Shown: positions 52,032 through 63,640, counted from the first letter of the stretch. The stretch: DNA of 64,000 bases from Argyresthia goedartella (GCA_949825045.1 OX463809.1:7343501-7407500), one strand, 5' to 3'. Notes: a model not told the origin generated them from the letters alone. Numbers and translations: made by a program.

Positions 52032-55000
52032 TCATTCGAGCCAACCCAACTCCTTCAGGAACGCCAGTAGGCCCTTTACGTTACCGACTATCCCTGGAAG
52101 GTCCCTCGATTGACCGAGGTGTTTAGCCCTGTAGTCCGCTACTCCTGTGCACTCCATGAGGACGTGAGCAGCCGTTTCTTCTGCCTCCAAGCAGGCTCTG
52201 CAAAGGGGGCTGTCGGTAACACCTAGGACATATAGATGTTTGTTAAAGAAACCATGGCCAGTAAGTGCTGCAGTTACCAGTCGCATGCGCGGCCTACTAA
52301 GTCGAAGCAAGGTCTTAGCCAGCCTAGCGCTAGGGGACGGCAAGGCCAGCTTAGCCTGCCTGCACTCCTCATGGTTTGTCCAAAGAGTGGCATGATCATT
52401 CCTGGTCGACTCTCTCAGAAATGAGCGTACCATCTTGAAGGGAAGAGGGATGATAGGTTCGGGACCATACGCTGTCAAGCTAGATCCTTTACGCGCCAAC
52501 TCATCCGCTGCATCGTTACCTCTTGATCCGCTGTGTCCTTTTATCCATTGAAGGATTACGCGGTTGTGTTGACATACCTCCATTAGTCGTTTGTGACACT
52601 CGTAGATTAGCCCTGAGTTAATAGTGTTGCTATTTAGGGCTTGTAGGACGGCCATGCTATCCGAGAGGATTCGAATGGAGGAATCTCTTACCTTTCTCGA
52701 TGCTATGGCATTAGCGGCCGAGATGATGCCCATGCATTCAGCTTGAAAGACAGTATTATGGGCACCCAGTGGAATGGCCATCTTGATGTTTAGGTCCTCC
52801 GAGAAGGTGCCTGAACCAGTGCCTGCTACAGTTTTTGAACCATCGGTAAAAATTCTGAGCTCTTTAACGTCGAGCCCCTCAACCCGATGGTCTTCATGTA
52901 ACTGTATATTGTATTTTTTGTCAAAAACAAATTGTTTAGGGATTCTGTCACTGCAAGCCATAGAGATGGAAAATTTTTTGTAAACTTCCCCTAGGATGGC
53001 GGTGTGTGAGGTCCTGTTTTTCCTCCAAAGTCCTAAGGTGTTGAGTCTCACCGCAGATGACGCGGCCTCCTGCTTAATATATAGCTGGAGTGGCGGAAGA
53101 CACAGCATGGCCTCCATTGCTGCTGTTGGAGTAGTTCTCATACTACCTGTGATAGCCATGCAGGCCAGCCTTTGGAAGCTTTGGAGTTTGCTTACCATTG
53201 TGGTTAGTTTGGTCCTGGTCCACCACACCACAGCTCCGTAGCAGACAAGAGGACGGATCACCGTTACGTACAGCCAAAGAATGATGTTGGGAGAAAGTCC
53301 CCACTTTTTCCCCACCATTCTCCGACACTGCCAGAAAGCAATACTCGCCTTCTTTAGTTTGTTGTCGATGTGGCTACTCCAGTTGAGCTTGCTGTCCAAG
53401 GTTATGCCCAGGTACTTCACCTCAGTTGCTAGCTGGAGTTCCGTTCCAAAGAGCTTAGGTAGGGTATACCTACCAAGAGCCCTATTGTTAGTGAACATGA
53501 CCATTACCGTTTTTGTTGGGTTAACCGCCAGGTCATATTCTAAACACCAGCGCTCCACGATGCGAAGAGCTGTTTGTTTAAGGTTGCATACTGTGCTCGC
53601 AAATTTACCTGTGATGAGGATTACCAAATCGTCGGCGTATCCTACGGTGTAGTATCCATTAGCGTTAAGCTTGGTAATCAGGTCGTTAATGACCAGATTC
53701 CACAGAAGCGGGGAGAGCACTCCTCCCTGCGGGCATCCCCGCACTACCTCCGCCGATAGGGACTCTCCAGCTAGACGCACGATACGTTTGTTAAGCATGT
53801 TTGTGACCCAGTTGTTTACAGCTGTTGACACCCCATGCCTTGTTAGAGATGCACTTATACTGCTATACTGCGTCTTGTCAAAGGCACCTTCTATATCAAT
53901 AAAAGTTCCAAGACAGATGCATTTGTTTTGAATCGCCTCTTCAATTGTGGATACAACTGCATGGAGAGCCGATTCAGTAGACTTACCCAAACTATATGCA
54001 TGCTGATTCTTGTGTAAGGGTATATGTTTTAACGCTCCATCTCTCAGGTATCTCTCGCACAAACGTTCGAGAGTTTTAAGCAAGAACGAGGTGAGACTAA
54101 TCGGCCTGAAAGATTTAGCGTTAGTGTAGTCGCTCCTTCCTGGCTTCGGTATGAAAATTACGTTTACTACTCTCCACCTTTTGGGAACGTATCCGAATCT
54201 AAGACATGCTTTCATGATTCGGACCATTATATTGATGACGGGTTCCCCACCCCACTGTAGAAGTGCTGGGAAGATTCCATCTGGTCCTGCTGATTTAAAA
54301 GGTTTAAAGCTATTAATGGCCCATCTTACCTTGTCAGCAGTGATAATATTATTAGTTATGTCTAAGTGGTCGACAGCTTCATGGTGAACCTCTTCCGGCC
54401 ACACAATCTCTTGAATAGTTCTACTTCCGGGAAAGTGAGTTTCCAACAAGAGACTGTGTGTTTCTGTGGTGGAAGAGGTATATGTTCCATCGGGTTTTTT
54501 AAGCGACCCTAGCCTGGAGTTGCCTTGTTGAGCTAGTATTTGCCTTACCCGATTTGCTTGATCAACGGTTTCAATGTCGCTGCAGAATTTCCTCCATGAG
54601 TTGCTGCTTTTGAACCGTAGTCGTTTCTTGTACTTGGATTTGGCATCTTTATAGTTGTCCCAATCCTCATCAGCACTGGTGTTCATCGCCCTGTTTAGCA
54701 GTCTTCTGATCTTAGCACGCATCCTATCTAGATCAGGACCCCACCAAGGCTGCCCCTTGATGTTGGTAGGCGCTGGTGTGCTAAGCGGGCAAGTTGAATG
54801 GTAGCAGTCTATTGAAGTATTTGTAAAATCTGTTACCTGTTGTTCGATTTGTTCGGGTCCCTCCGGATCTGGTAGAGTCTCAGCCCAAGCAAGTCTTTCA
54901 CCTATGATAGCTCTGTACCTGGTTCTGTCAGTCTTGCGTGGGTTTCTCTTAGGGACAGTTGGGGAGAACGCTGCGTTGATCTCGAAGCGTATCCATCGAT

Positions 55001-55826
55001 GATCAGAGCATGACGCCTCGTTGGACACATGCCAGCCCCCAACGTCGTCGGATATGTCCGCCGTTGCCAGGGTAATATCAACGATAGTTCTGCTCCGCTT
55101 GGTAACAAAAGTTGGTTCAGAACCTATGTTAAGCACATTGAGGTTTGTAGTAAATAGGTATTCAACAAGTGTCTTACCTCTGCTGTTCATATCTGGCATG
55201 CCCCACAGTGGGTGATGCGCGTTCGAGTCGGCCCCAACGATGAGCTGGAGGCCCGACTTCTCGCAGTGGTCCACCAGCCGGCACAGGTCGTGTGGAGGCG
55301 GGTTGTCCTCCGCAGGCATGTAGGTGGAGGCCACCACGAGCTCGCGGCACCTAGCTGTGTCGGGCAGTTGCAGCCTTATGGCACACAGGTCCCTGGAACA
55401 GTTCTCTGTTAATGGCTGTGCTGGGATGTTGTTAGTAGTTATGATGCACGTTCTAGGGTTATCGTGATCAGTTGTACCGAAAAGCTTACCTCTCAAATTG
55501 GCGAGCCCTCGAATGCTACCGCGGTTGATCCACGGCTCCTGGATCAGAGCCACGGCAGTGCTGTTTGCCCCCAACCAGCGTCTTAACTGGGCCGTTGCAG
55601 TTTGGCTGTGTTGGAGGTTACTGTCTGCCCTTTCATCATCTATTTCGATTGCAGGTATAGTTTTTCGGTCATCGCTTTTATCCGATGATTTTTCTTGAGG
55701 TGAATATTTGGTCTTCTGTTGTTTTGTGGAATTATTCACTTTTTCATTATCTTCGATTGTCTGTGTTACCTTTTCATCATCTATGTCAATTGCAGGTGTA
55801 GTTTCTGAGTCATCGCTATAATCCAA
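52032..55826 (-). CDS. LOA-like LINE ORF2: endonuclease, reverse transcriptase, RNase H
   Basis: 1264 codons without interruption. Residues 1-66 are an acidic repeat segment. The endonuclease spans about 68-290 (QEPWI, GADSNAHHPLWG, PTFVTKRSRTIVDITLA, SCSDHRWI). The RT spans about 500-760 (SAGPDGIFPALLQ, FIPKPGRSDY, SFRPISLTSFLLKTLERL, FIDIEGAFD, GCPQGGVLSPLLWNLVINDL, GYADDLVIL at about 728). The thumb follows. RNase H lies at about 990-1120 (FTDGSK, AECMGI, LSDSMAVLQAL, WIKGHSGSRGNDAADELA). The end carries a Cys cluster (C-x2-C...H-x4-C, CRACLEAEETAAHVLMEC). The domain order and words match the LOA clade (Bilbo/Trim-like). The protein would copy element RNA at a nicked target in the nucleus. 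The N-terminus (and ORF1) is lost, so it is probably immobile though the frame is clean, which implies recent insertion. Confidence 0.92.
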   Translation of the reverse strand: MDYSDDSETTPAIDIDDEKVTQTIEDNEKVNNSTKQQKTKYSPQEKSSDKSDDRKTIPAIEIDDERADSNLQHSQTATAQLRRWLGANSTAVALIQEPWINRGSIRGLANLRGKLFGTTDHDNPRTCIITTNNIPAQPLTENCSRDLCAIRLQLPDTARCRELVVASTYMPAEDNPPPHDLCRLVDHCEKSGLQLIVGADSNAHHPLWGMPDMNSRGKTLVEYLFTTNLNVLNIGSEPTFVTKRSRTIVDITLATADISDDVGGWHVSNEASCSDHRWIRFEINAAFSPTVPKRNPRKTDRTRYRAIIGERLAWAETLPDPEGPEQIEQQVTDFTNTSIDCYHSTCPLSTPAPTNIKGQPWWGPDLDRMRAKIRRLLNRAMNTSADEDWDNYKDAKSKYKKRLRFKSSNSWRKFCSDIETVDQANRVRQILAQQGNSRLGSLKKPDGTYTSSTTETHSLLLETHFPGSRTIQEIVWPEEVHHEAVDHLDITNNIITADKVRWAINSFKPFKSAGPDGIFPALLQWGGEPVINIMVRIMKACLRFGYVPKRWRVVNVIFIPKPGRSDYTNAKSFRPISLTSFLLKTLERLCERYLRDGALKHIPLHKNQHAYSLGKSTESALHAVVSTIEEAIQNKCICLGTFIDIEGAFDKTQYSSISASLTRHGVSTAVNNWVTNMLNKRIVRLAGESLSAEVVRGCPQGGVLSPLLWNLVINDLITKLNANGYYTVGYADDLVILITGKFASTVCNLKQTALRIVERWCLEYDLAVNPTKTVMVMFTNNRALGRYTLPKLFGTELQLATEVKYLGITLDSKLNWSSHIDNKLKKASIAFWQCRRMVGKKWGLSPNIILWLYVTVIRPLVCYGAVVWWTRTKLTTMVSKLQSFQRLACMAITGSMRTTPTAAMEAMLCLPPLQLYIKQEAASSAVRLNTLGLWRKNRTSHTAILGEVYKKFSISMACSDRIPKQFVFDKKYNIQLHEDHRVEGLDVKELRIFTDGSKTVAGTGSGTFSEDLNIKMAIPLGAHNTVFQAECMGIISAANAIASRKVRDSSIRILSDSMAVLQALNSNTINSGLIYECHKRLMEVCQHNRVILQWIKGHSGSRGNDAADELARKGSSLTAYGPEPIIPLPFKMVRSFLRESTRNDHATLWTNHEECRQAKLALPSPSARLAKTLLRLSRPRMRLVTAALTGHGFFNKHLYVLGVTDSPLCRACLEAEETAAHVLMECTGVADYRAKHLGQSRDLPGIVGNVKGLLAFLKELGWLE

Positions 55827-56012
55827 TGAATTTTCTTTTGGTGAATCTTTGATCTTCTGTTGTTTTGTGGAATTATTGACTTTTGCATTATCTTTGATTG
55901 TCTGTGTTACCTTTTCACCATTTATTTCGATGGCAGGTCTAGTTTCTGGGTCATCGCTTTTATCCGATGATTTTTCATGTGGTTAATATTTGGTCTTCTG
56001 TTGTTTTGTGGA
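55590..56012. repeat. 141-bp in-frame tandem repeat at the LOA ORF2 N-terminus
   Basis: The phrase CTTCTGTTGTTTTGTGG recurs at 55713, 55854 and 55995, exactly 141 bp apart (47 codons). Units encode an acidic segment (SDDxxTxPAIEIDDE ... TKQQK). About three units are visible. The outermost carries an in-frame TAA (minus strand). Low divergence among units suggests recent expansion by replication slippage or template switching. Confidence 0.85.
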
Positions 56013-56487
56013 GCTTACAAGATTATAAAAAATAACTGTTCCAAAATTTCCAACACTTTAAATGACTTATTCATTTTAATGAATAAAATATGGTAAACCA
56101 ATAATATAAAATTAAATAAATTGTCTTATTTTTCACGATTTTGCAAGGCCCTTGACGCAAAACGAAACTATTTAACAAAGGTTCACCAGTTTTGAGGTAG
56201 GTACCTAACAAGATTTGAGAACCGCCTCCTTTGTTAAAAATAGACTTTGTGTAGTAAAATTGACTAAAATGCAAACTTTTTTTATGTTACAATTTCTCCC
56301 TACTTTTAGTAATTGCGACCGAACTAACCTAGAATAAGAACTTAGAGTCCACACAAAGTGTGTAAACACTTACCAAATGTTACTGAAAAATGGCTGTCTG
56401 GGCTCGACCGATTTTAATTTCTTACAAAACAAAGATCGGCTATTCTTGGACATATCGTGGTTGATGAAATGATCTTTATGAAACAGA

Positions 56488-57165
56488 GCTATCATGTCTG
56501 ATATACCATTATCTGGCATCATGGTTGGATGTTGACTGAATCCGTCTCCAAAACCAAGCGATCTAAAATTTTCTAACTACTCGATGAAATTATAACAAAG
56601 TTAACAAATAAGGCGTATCAACATTTTCCCTACGTAGACTTCAATTTCCCGCTCTCACCTGATATATAATTATTGTTTTTTGTGCCAGGTTTACAGATTA
56701 CTTATTCTATGTTTTCCAGTCTGAAGATTAACTTCGAAAAACCTGACGAGAAGATAACGCGTGTATTTCTTCATATAACAGAAAATAAGATAAGAGAAAA
56801 TAAGGGAAAAGAAGATAAGACAAAAACGACAAATTAGACTTTGTGTTGCATGTACGAGCAAGATATCCGAAAAGACTTACGATGCCCATTTCACCTTGAA
56901 CTTGAGTTTGAAACACAACTAAAACCTTATAAGCGGATTCCTCATAGCTTAGAACCTATAAAAAGTGGTATTACAAGTGGTGGTACAAATGGCGGCCATA
57001 TTGGATTTATACCAAACAGGCCACCAGAGGTAACAATGACCGTGACTCCTAGTTATTTTATCAAGCTATTTAACGATTAGCCATTTGGAGCCGGATTCGG
57101 CCAACTTCCAACCAAGATCCTAGATCATTATCTGATATGTCATTACATATCAGACATAAGGCTCT
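56488..57165. mobile_element. element with long imperfect inverted ends (about 680 bp)
   Basis: The left end has ATCATGTCTGATATACCATTATCTGG..GGTTGGATGTTGACTGAATCCGTCTCC. The right end, reversed, has TATGTCTGATATGTAATGACATATC..GTTGGAAGTTGGCCGAATCCGGCTCC. The same left-end sequence occurs alone at 49880-49960. Each arm is about 75 bp. No transposase is seen; it is a non-autonomous DNA element or foldback. Limits are approximate. Confidence 0.6.
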
Positions 57166-58465
57166 GTGTTCTAAACATCATTAATCAACCACGATATGTT
57201 AAAGAACAGCAGTTCTTCGATATGTCAGAAATTGAAATCTGTCGAGTAGTATGAAAAATTTAGGTAATATAAAAATATTTTAAACTTGAACACAAAATAG
57301 ACCTTAGAAATGTATTCCTCGTATCCTAGAAGCTAAAAAAGTGGTATTACTCAAGATTATCCGTTTTGTACTACAAAAAATATTAAACAGCGTTTAATAC
57401 TATACACTTTTCTTTTTAAACAAGTGTTGGACAGTAGTTTATTTTTTTGTGGTTAGGCCCTGTGTCTAATAGAAGCCTATCTATTAAAAATTACCCACAC
57501 AGCTGGCGGCTATATTTATAGAAAACAGGCCACCAGAGGTCGCGCACAAGTTGTTTGCGGTGGTTTCCTAAATCCTCCTGACCATACCAAATTTTAAAGA
57601 CTTGGCAGAAAGTGCATGATTATTATGAATTTTGAATAATTCCTTCTCAGCTATCCAAAAAGCTTACTTTTCATCCGAAATTAACTAAATATTCACCAAA
57701 ATTTTACACCCTATTTTATACTTAACTACATGGCGTCGCCTCGCTCTGCTCCGCTTCGCCCCGGCTCCAGGTTGTACGAGTATTATAAAGTTGTGACCTA
57801 ATAAACCTAACTTTAGTATTCGGACAGAAAGTGACTACTAAATGGGGGCACTGAATTTGTGTGCACACTTAATATATTTGGGAGTCAAAACTTATAATGG
57901 TAAACAATATATCTTATGCCGTAATAGAATATGGGCGGGCTGTGAGATCCACTGCGCAGGGGTATTCCTTATACCAGTGAGTATGTTTATAGGAACATAT
58001 GAAAGGTACACACGATCTTATCTTAAACGACGAAAACAACAAAGTACACTTTGACCATGTTTTCCGAGTTGCTATTTTAAGACTAATAGCTGTGATGTGA
58101 CCTGGATAAAAATGCCTCTTCAAGTTCTAACGAGTAGTTGTAGTATACTTACCAACTCATACAAGTTATTAGAATCTATATATGTATGCAGGTTTTTATG
58201 TGGTATGCGAGGACCATACCCACATGTAGACAAAGGTATTTAGAACCATTTAGCGTATTATACAGCGTGTGACAATATATATAACATAGTCAGACTTTTT
58301 AAAAATGCTTCAGCTTCACCATGGTTTTGTCCACACTGCACATAATGTTAAACTACCGCCCGCCGCGTTCTGCCCAAGCCTTAATACAGCTTAGGCTAAG
58401 CTTAATAAAGGCAATATTATACTACTTATACAAAATTATATTTACTTCAAAACATAGTAGTTTGA
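57166..58465. other. intergenic DNA, nothing recognised
   Basis: AT-rich. Short words shared with 57010-57060 (ACAGGCCACCAGAGGT at 57530) suggest old repeats. No gene. Confidence 0.45.
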
Positions 58466-58711
58466 GGACCCGAATGGCCGAGTCGGCAGTGACCCTGCCT
58501 ACGAAGCCAAGGCTCCCGGGTTCGAGTCCCGGTGGGGGCAAATATTTGTTTGATGAAAACGGATGTTCGTACCTTAGTCATGGTTGTTTATCTATCTAAG
58601 TATAATATTTATCTATGTATGTGTATCGTAGTCTAGTACCCAAGATACAGGAATCCTAATTTGGGGCTAGATCAATGTGTGTAAATATCTAGTGTCCAAG
58701 GTATTTAAGTT
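58466..58711 (+). mobile_element. tRNA-derived SINE, near full length
   Basis: The head has A box TGGCCGAGTCGG (58475-58486) and B box GGTTCGAGTCCC (58519-58530), 32 bp apart, as in a pol III type 2 promoter. The 5' and 3' ends of the tRNA-like part cannot pair as an acceptor stem, so it is a SINE head and not a tRNA gene. The body runs AAATATTTGTTTGATGAAAA to GTGTCCAAGGTATTTAAGTT and matches 43824-43990. Confidence 0.8.
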
Positions 58712-59269
58712 TAAGTTTCGGCGTGACGCCGCTGGAGAGCAAGTGAAGCTAAGCAAGCAACGGCTACTTAACTCTTATGATCCATCGACCCATATTTTAT
58801 ATAGTGCAAAAACAGTACTATGCCGTTTACTGTTCCACTTCGTGTTGATGACAAATAATATAAAGTGTATATTATAACATCCTGTACACCACGAGAAGCA
58901 GTTTCACAACGATGTTTTCCTTTACCATAAAATTATAGTTTTCTTTAATTTCTCATCTTACGACGTGTTATGAAATGGCTAGGACAAATAAAAGGCATTG
59001 CATAAGGTGACTTGTTGTCGCCACGTGGGTTCCTTTACGACGTCGACCTTCGCCGAGCTGACAAGCTTTGATCGAAAGTGAGAAAAGTGTTTGCTCTCTA
59101 AACATAACACTAGTTTGATGGTGATCTAATTTTGGAAACAAAAGTGCCGCCATAACTTGTTGAGAAAATGTACCCGTTTACCCAGATGACTATATACTGA
59201 CAGATAAGGTAAACTGGTTAACTAATGAAGATGCTGAGCTGATGATGTAGAGTCAGGTGTGTCCAACAT

Positions 59270-59460
59270 GGTGATACCCGATATTTTCGAAAATAAATTT
59301 GCTTGCTACAGTTAGTATGTCAATTTCTTTAAGAAGTTATCTTAGGGAGCCTGTGAGTTTTAACTTATAAATTGCTCGAAAAGCTCTTTTCTGTGATATA
59401 AAAATAGTTTGAATATCTGCTGCTTTCCCCCACAACAAGATACCATAGGACTTGACACCT
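59270..59460 (-). mobile_element. fragment of the CR1/Jockey-like LINE (thumb region)
   Basis: Matches 45104-45275 with substitutions (ATTTTCGAAAATAAATTTGC..., GCTGCTTTCCCCCACAACAAGATACCATAGGAC). A short internal coding piece only. Confidence 0.8.
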
Positions 59461-59892
59461 GGGGCCCAATTCTGTACTGGAGATTGCATCTCGATCGCAT
59501 CGCAACCGCTCCGAAGGGCGCGAAACGCCGCATTTGACAGTCTCCAAACAAAATAGGAGCAAAAAACAAATCACCCTCGGATCGGTCGCGATGCGTTCGC
59601 AACGTAGTCCCCAGTACAGAATTAGGCCCCACCTCTTATACAAAACGGGATATTGGTTTTATCCTTACTTATTCCCGTCTCTGTTTGTGGCGGGGATGGT
59701 GGGAGTAGACACCCTAGAGTTGAAGCTACAGTTATCGCTTTGTGTGCACTGCTTTCTGCTTATCCTCATCATAAGGTAGGTAACTCTATTGCATAACAAA
59801 GCGTTGTCCTGTATCACTGTAGCACTTTCACCCCACCACGCTCCTACCTTCCAAGCACTTCTTCTTCTTCGTGTGGAAAATTGTAGGGAGGA

Positions 59893-60217
59893 TTAAAGTA
59901 GATCCTTCCAGTAGTCAGCCACCGCGATGGCTTTGTCGTTAGCCTGCGTAAGGTCGGCGTGTGTGCAGGAAGTCGGACACAGCGGGCACGATAGTAGGTG
60001 GCCGGAAGTTTGAGGGGCACCGCAACGGCAGCTTGTGCTTGCGTCCACAGGCAGGATGCCCCAGCGTAGCATATTGTCTCTGGTGCGCCCGATGCATGAT
60101 GTCAGCCGGTTAAAGGTTTTCCACAGCTGCCAGCCCAGGTTTTGGCCCGAAGGGAGTTGCTCCTCAGGGCTTATTTGACTTTTTGTGGATTGCTCCCAAA
60201 ATTTAAGCCTTGCGGTG
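59893..60217 (-). mobile_element. LINE ORF2 C-terminal fragment with zinc knuckle
   Basis: A single open minus-strand reading to TAA (59893-59895): LKFWEQSTKSQISPEEQL, NRLTSCIGRTRDNMLRWGIL, then a Cys/His cluster C-x-C...H-x3-C-x2-C (CRCGAPQTSGHLLSCPLC) and a final VADYWKDLL. The layout is that of the C-terminal region of a LINE reverse transcriptase. The rest of the element is absent. The family is not the same as the other LINEs here. Confidence 0.7.
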
Positions 60218-61336
60218 CAGGCGTCTCAGCGAGAGAGACTGTTGTTTGAATACCAAAAATATCTGTTAGAAGAGGCGTCGCAAGCTGCCCTGGAAATTTT
60301 ACGAGACAATTTTGGAGTTGAATAACTAAGATGACAAGTTGGGATATTACGGGCGGTCAGAGCGGCTATTTTAAAAGCAGTTGATACCTACATATTTCTT
60401 TTACAATAGTAACGAACCGTTTGTGTGTGGCTCATACTCCCACTTGGCCGGTTTTTTTTTGCCATACCGTGATCGACTATAATTATAGCCGCGATAACAC
60501 GATACAACGGTTAGGCATGCCTGAATTGTAGAGCAATTCAAACTTATACAAAATACAACGTGAGAAGTGACGGAGAGATTGGAAACTACTGAACCGATTT
60601 TTTATTTTACTTTGATAGATTATGACCTGTTGACACTCAGGGTGTTTGTTATTCCGAAAGACTTCTGTACTCTTTGTGTATTTGGCTACGTGTATTCTGT
60701 CGGGAAATCAAATACCATATTGTGAAGTGTTCCTAAGTAAGTAAGGTACGTATAAATTTACATGTATTTATACATTTACGATAGTGCAATGTTACCTCGC
60801 CTATCTCATTATTTTAGCTACTAAATACAACTGGTAATACCATACATAATACAGTTATCTGTGGTACTAATGCATTGATACATGCGTGCCACTTTCACTA
60901 CTGTTAATGAACAGAGTTATATATATAGGTAGTGCTGGAGACTTTAGAACGACGATGATAAATTATTGTTATCACAATGATTACGGATTACCATTGTAAA
61001 TATTCCTAATCCATGTTTGCCTTGTGCCGCAAATGTGGTCAATAATTTAGATTTTGGAAATTGAAAAAAAGGCTAAAACATGGGCACAAATGTGCTAATG
61101 CCACCACATATGGGAAAAGGTGTGAAGCTATGTTATGTTATGGAAATTGTTACATTCATATGTTGCTCTTTCGTTTTATGGGTATCTATCATAGCTGCAA
61201 GAACATGAAAGAACTTACGGAAAAATATTAGAGGCTAGGTGATTCCTACGAAAATGAAGACGTCATGTCAGGACAAAAACATCAGTCATAAACATGGTAT
61301 TAAATTATCATAATTATATTCTGTACATGTATTATC

Positions 61337-61545
61337 AAGCTCCATGGTCGAGAGATGCAGGTTCGAATCCCGACCATGTACCAATGAGGTAATTAATTTA
61401 TCTTAATTACATTAGCGGACGTTCGGTGTTTCGGATGGCACGTTAAGCTGTAGGTCCCGGCTACTATCGCTACATTGGTAGTGGTCGTCAAACCCCTCCA
61501 CCAAACCGCACTGAGCCAGCGGTGGAGTGTGCTCCTCGGTGGGTA
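61337..61545 (+). mobile_element. SINE copy, plus orientation (partner of 62390-62680)
   Basis: AGCTCCATGGTC, then B box GGTTCGAATCCCGACC.TGTACCAATGAGGTAATTAA, CGGACGTTCGGTGTTTCG, CACGTTAAGCTGTAGGTCCCGGCT, GTGGTCGTCAAACCC and CGCACTGAGCCAGCG. The head is internally deleted, so the A box is missing. Confidence 0.75.
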
Positions 61546-62389
61546 TATATATGGGCTATATTTATTATTTATTTATGTACTGTTGATATTTACTTATCTA
61601 CCATTATTAGAATGACATTAGTTATTGTTGCGTAACGTTGTTAATGAATAACCCTTATCACAAGGCAATTAAGTTGTTATCTAATTACAAGCAGCGATAC
61701 TTAATTAACAGACCAAACAACAGTGCTTTTATTAAAATGCGCCTTATTCTTATATTGGACAAAGGTAGATATCATTATACGACTGATGAAAGTGTGAGAA
61801 TCGTGATTCAATAATTAAGTACATATGTGTTCAACATGCCACGTTATTCATGCACCACGCTGGATTACAATATCTTTAAAGCGCCATAATGATATAAGCA
61901 TCACTGTTCCAGGTGCACAGATAATATGGCCGTGTTGTAATAAAATTATTTGAATTCTTCATCTTGTTTTACGGTTGTTAGGCTAACGGTCAGTTTGCAT
62001 GTGTATTTTAGGGTGTTGTGCCGAAGACACTATGGTATGTTTCTAGCCCAGTCCCCAATTATCGTGTGTCGAATCCGGAAAACTAATGGCGAATGTTAAA
62101 ATAGGGATTCGCATCCATCTGACAGAATATATGGTAAATAATTTAATATTTTGCAAATTATTTACTTTACCTACTAAGTATAAACATAAACCTTATCATA
62201 TTTTGATTAATAAAGGCGAGTATATCTTTAATAACCATAAATTGAAAATGAAACTCTCCTACCGACGCATTAATAAAAGTTAACGGCAAAAATTTAGTTC
62301 ACCTGATTCCTTTATATATATGCTGATAACTTTGGAACCGCTGACTCAATTTTAATAAAACATATCTAAGAACCATCGCAGTGATGCCT

Positions 62390-62680
62390 ACTACCATTAA
62401 TGGCCTTTACCCGGACACGAGGAAGATTAAGCCATTCTCCGCCACGCTGGCTCAGTGCGGGTTGATGAAGGGTTTCACGACCACTATCACATAGCGATAA
62501 CAGCCGGGACCTACTGCTTAACGTGTCATCACGAAACACTGAACGTCCGATAAGGTACTTAAGATAAATTAATTATCTCATTGGTACACGGTCAGGGTTC
62601 GAACCTGCATCTCCAGTGTGGAAGTAAGCGTGAAACCCATTAGACCACGGAGCTCTTACTACTCCGAGTTTACTACCAAT
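62390..62680 (-). mobile_element. tRNA-derived SINE, minus orientation
   Basis: On the minus strand: GAGCTCCGTGGTCTAATGGG (A-box-like TGGTCTAATGG), B box GGTTCGAACCC, then the same body as 61337-61545 in the same order, ending TGAGCCAGCGTGGCGGAGAATGG. The two copies are inverted about 1 kb apart. It is fuller than the other copy. Confidence 0.8.
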
Positions 62681-62914
62681 TAAAAAAATAAGTTTTAAAA
62701 TCCGTCCACCCAATTCAGCGCTAGAGTGCCAAGGACAGATAGACACACACCGCTTGACAAACGGTTCAAACTTATATATCTTTGTCGTCGGAGGTTAAAA
62801 ATACATGTCTTCTTGTAAACAATGTTTATGAAATTATATGACAATAAATATTTTCATTTTAAAAACTTTTCACCGAACTGTACTGTAAAAGAACACCGAT
62901 GTTGTTCAACTCTT

Positions 62915-63010
62915 TGATGTCGCGGTCTGCGGTCGAGGCGGTGCTTTCCTAGCGAGAGAACCCGGTTTCGAATCCCGGCTGGGGAGAGTGGAAAAAAAAC
63001 CCAGGTCTTG
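62915..63010 (+). mobile_element. tRNA-headed SINE-like sequence
   Basis: The B box GGTTTCGAATCCCGG (about 62968) is preceded by GCGGTCTGCGGTCGAGGCGG. It is followed by GGCTGGGGAGAGTGG and an A run, so probably the head and tail of a short SINE. No tRNA acceptor stem. Confidence 0.45.
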
Positions 63011-63036
63011 GATGTTTTCATGTTTGTGTCATCGCT

Positions 63037-63640
63037 GTTCGTCGCCTTCTACTTCCATTAAACGACTACGAGGATGTTTACTGGGTCAGTGCGAACGAGG
63101 AACAACTGAATAAACTCGAACGACTTCAGAATCTCGGGATTCGGTTTATCTTCGGGCTGCGCAAGTATGACCATGTCTCTCCCAGTATCGCAATCGATTT
63201 GATTTCGATTTGCCGTGATATGCACATTCTCTCGTGCCTTTTTAATATCTTGGTGAATTCCTCGCAACCCCACCTATCTTTGTGAACGTTTCAAGTTCCC
63301 TTTCTCCAGGGACAGGAATCGCAGATCCCACACGGTGTCTCTTCTCTCAGCTCCTCAGCACAACACAGTTGCTTACGAACACTCGTTCAGGTTAAGGGCA
63401 ATCCGACTGTGGAACGCACTTCCCTGCGCTATTAGGGATAGTCCATCCATTTTCATTTTCAACGAAAGATCGAAACTGCATCTCCTTTCTCTTCCGCATT
63501 AGTTTAAGTATGTAAGTATTATGTTAATATATTATATATTATACGTTGATATATGTAAGTATTATAATGTATTTTATTACTCTTATTATAAGTATTTTAT
63601 ATGTTAGTATAGGTTACTTAATTTAGGCTTGTGTTTAAAC
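63037..63640 (+). mobile_element. decayed LINE 3' end, relative of 12841-13704
   Basis: The coding words WVSANEEQLNKLERLQNLGI, FGLRKYDHVS and LRAIRLWNALPCAIRDSPS can be read in changing frames, aligned with the insert at 12841-13386. There are several indels. It is followed by an AT-rich 3' UTR. Confidence 0.85.

Larger units (their letters stand above)
51955..56012 (-). mobile_element. LOA-like LINE with long intact ORF2
   Basis: The minus-strand element extends from tandem repeats at about 56012 (5' truncated) to a possible 3' tail of TTGACAA-type repeats near 51960 (CAATTGTCAATTGT on the plus strand). It encodes endonuclease, RT and RNase H in one open frame (52032-55826). Upstream of that frame a 141-bp tandem repeat continues and includes an in-frame TAA, so the true start of ORF2 is missing. 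Confidence 0.88.

Noticed and set aside
56841..57080. 79-codon frame inside the 56488-57165 element
   Set aside because: Starts within repeat sequence, no domain words, and the frame crosses a repeat-type word (CCACCAGAGGT) that also occurs at 57530.
58466..58540. tRNA gene with A and B boxes
   Set aside because: No acceptor stem or plausible cloverleaf, and the sequence continues into a SINE body shared with 43824-43990.
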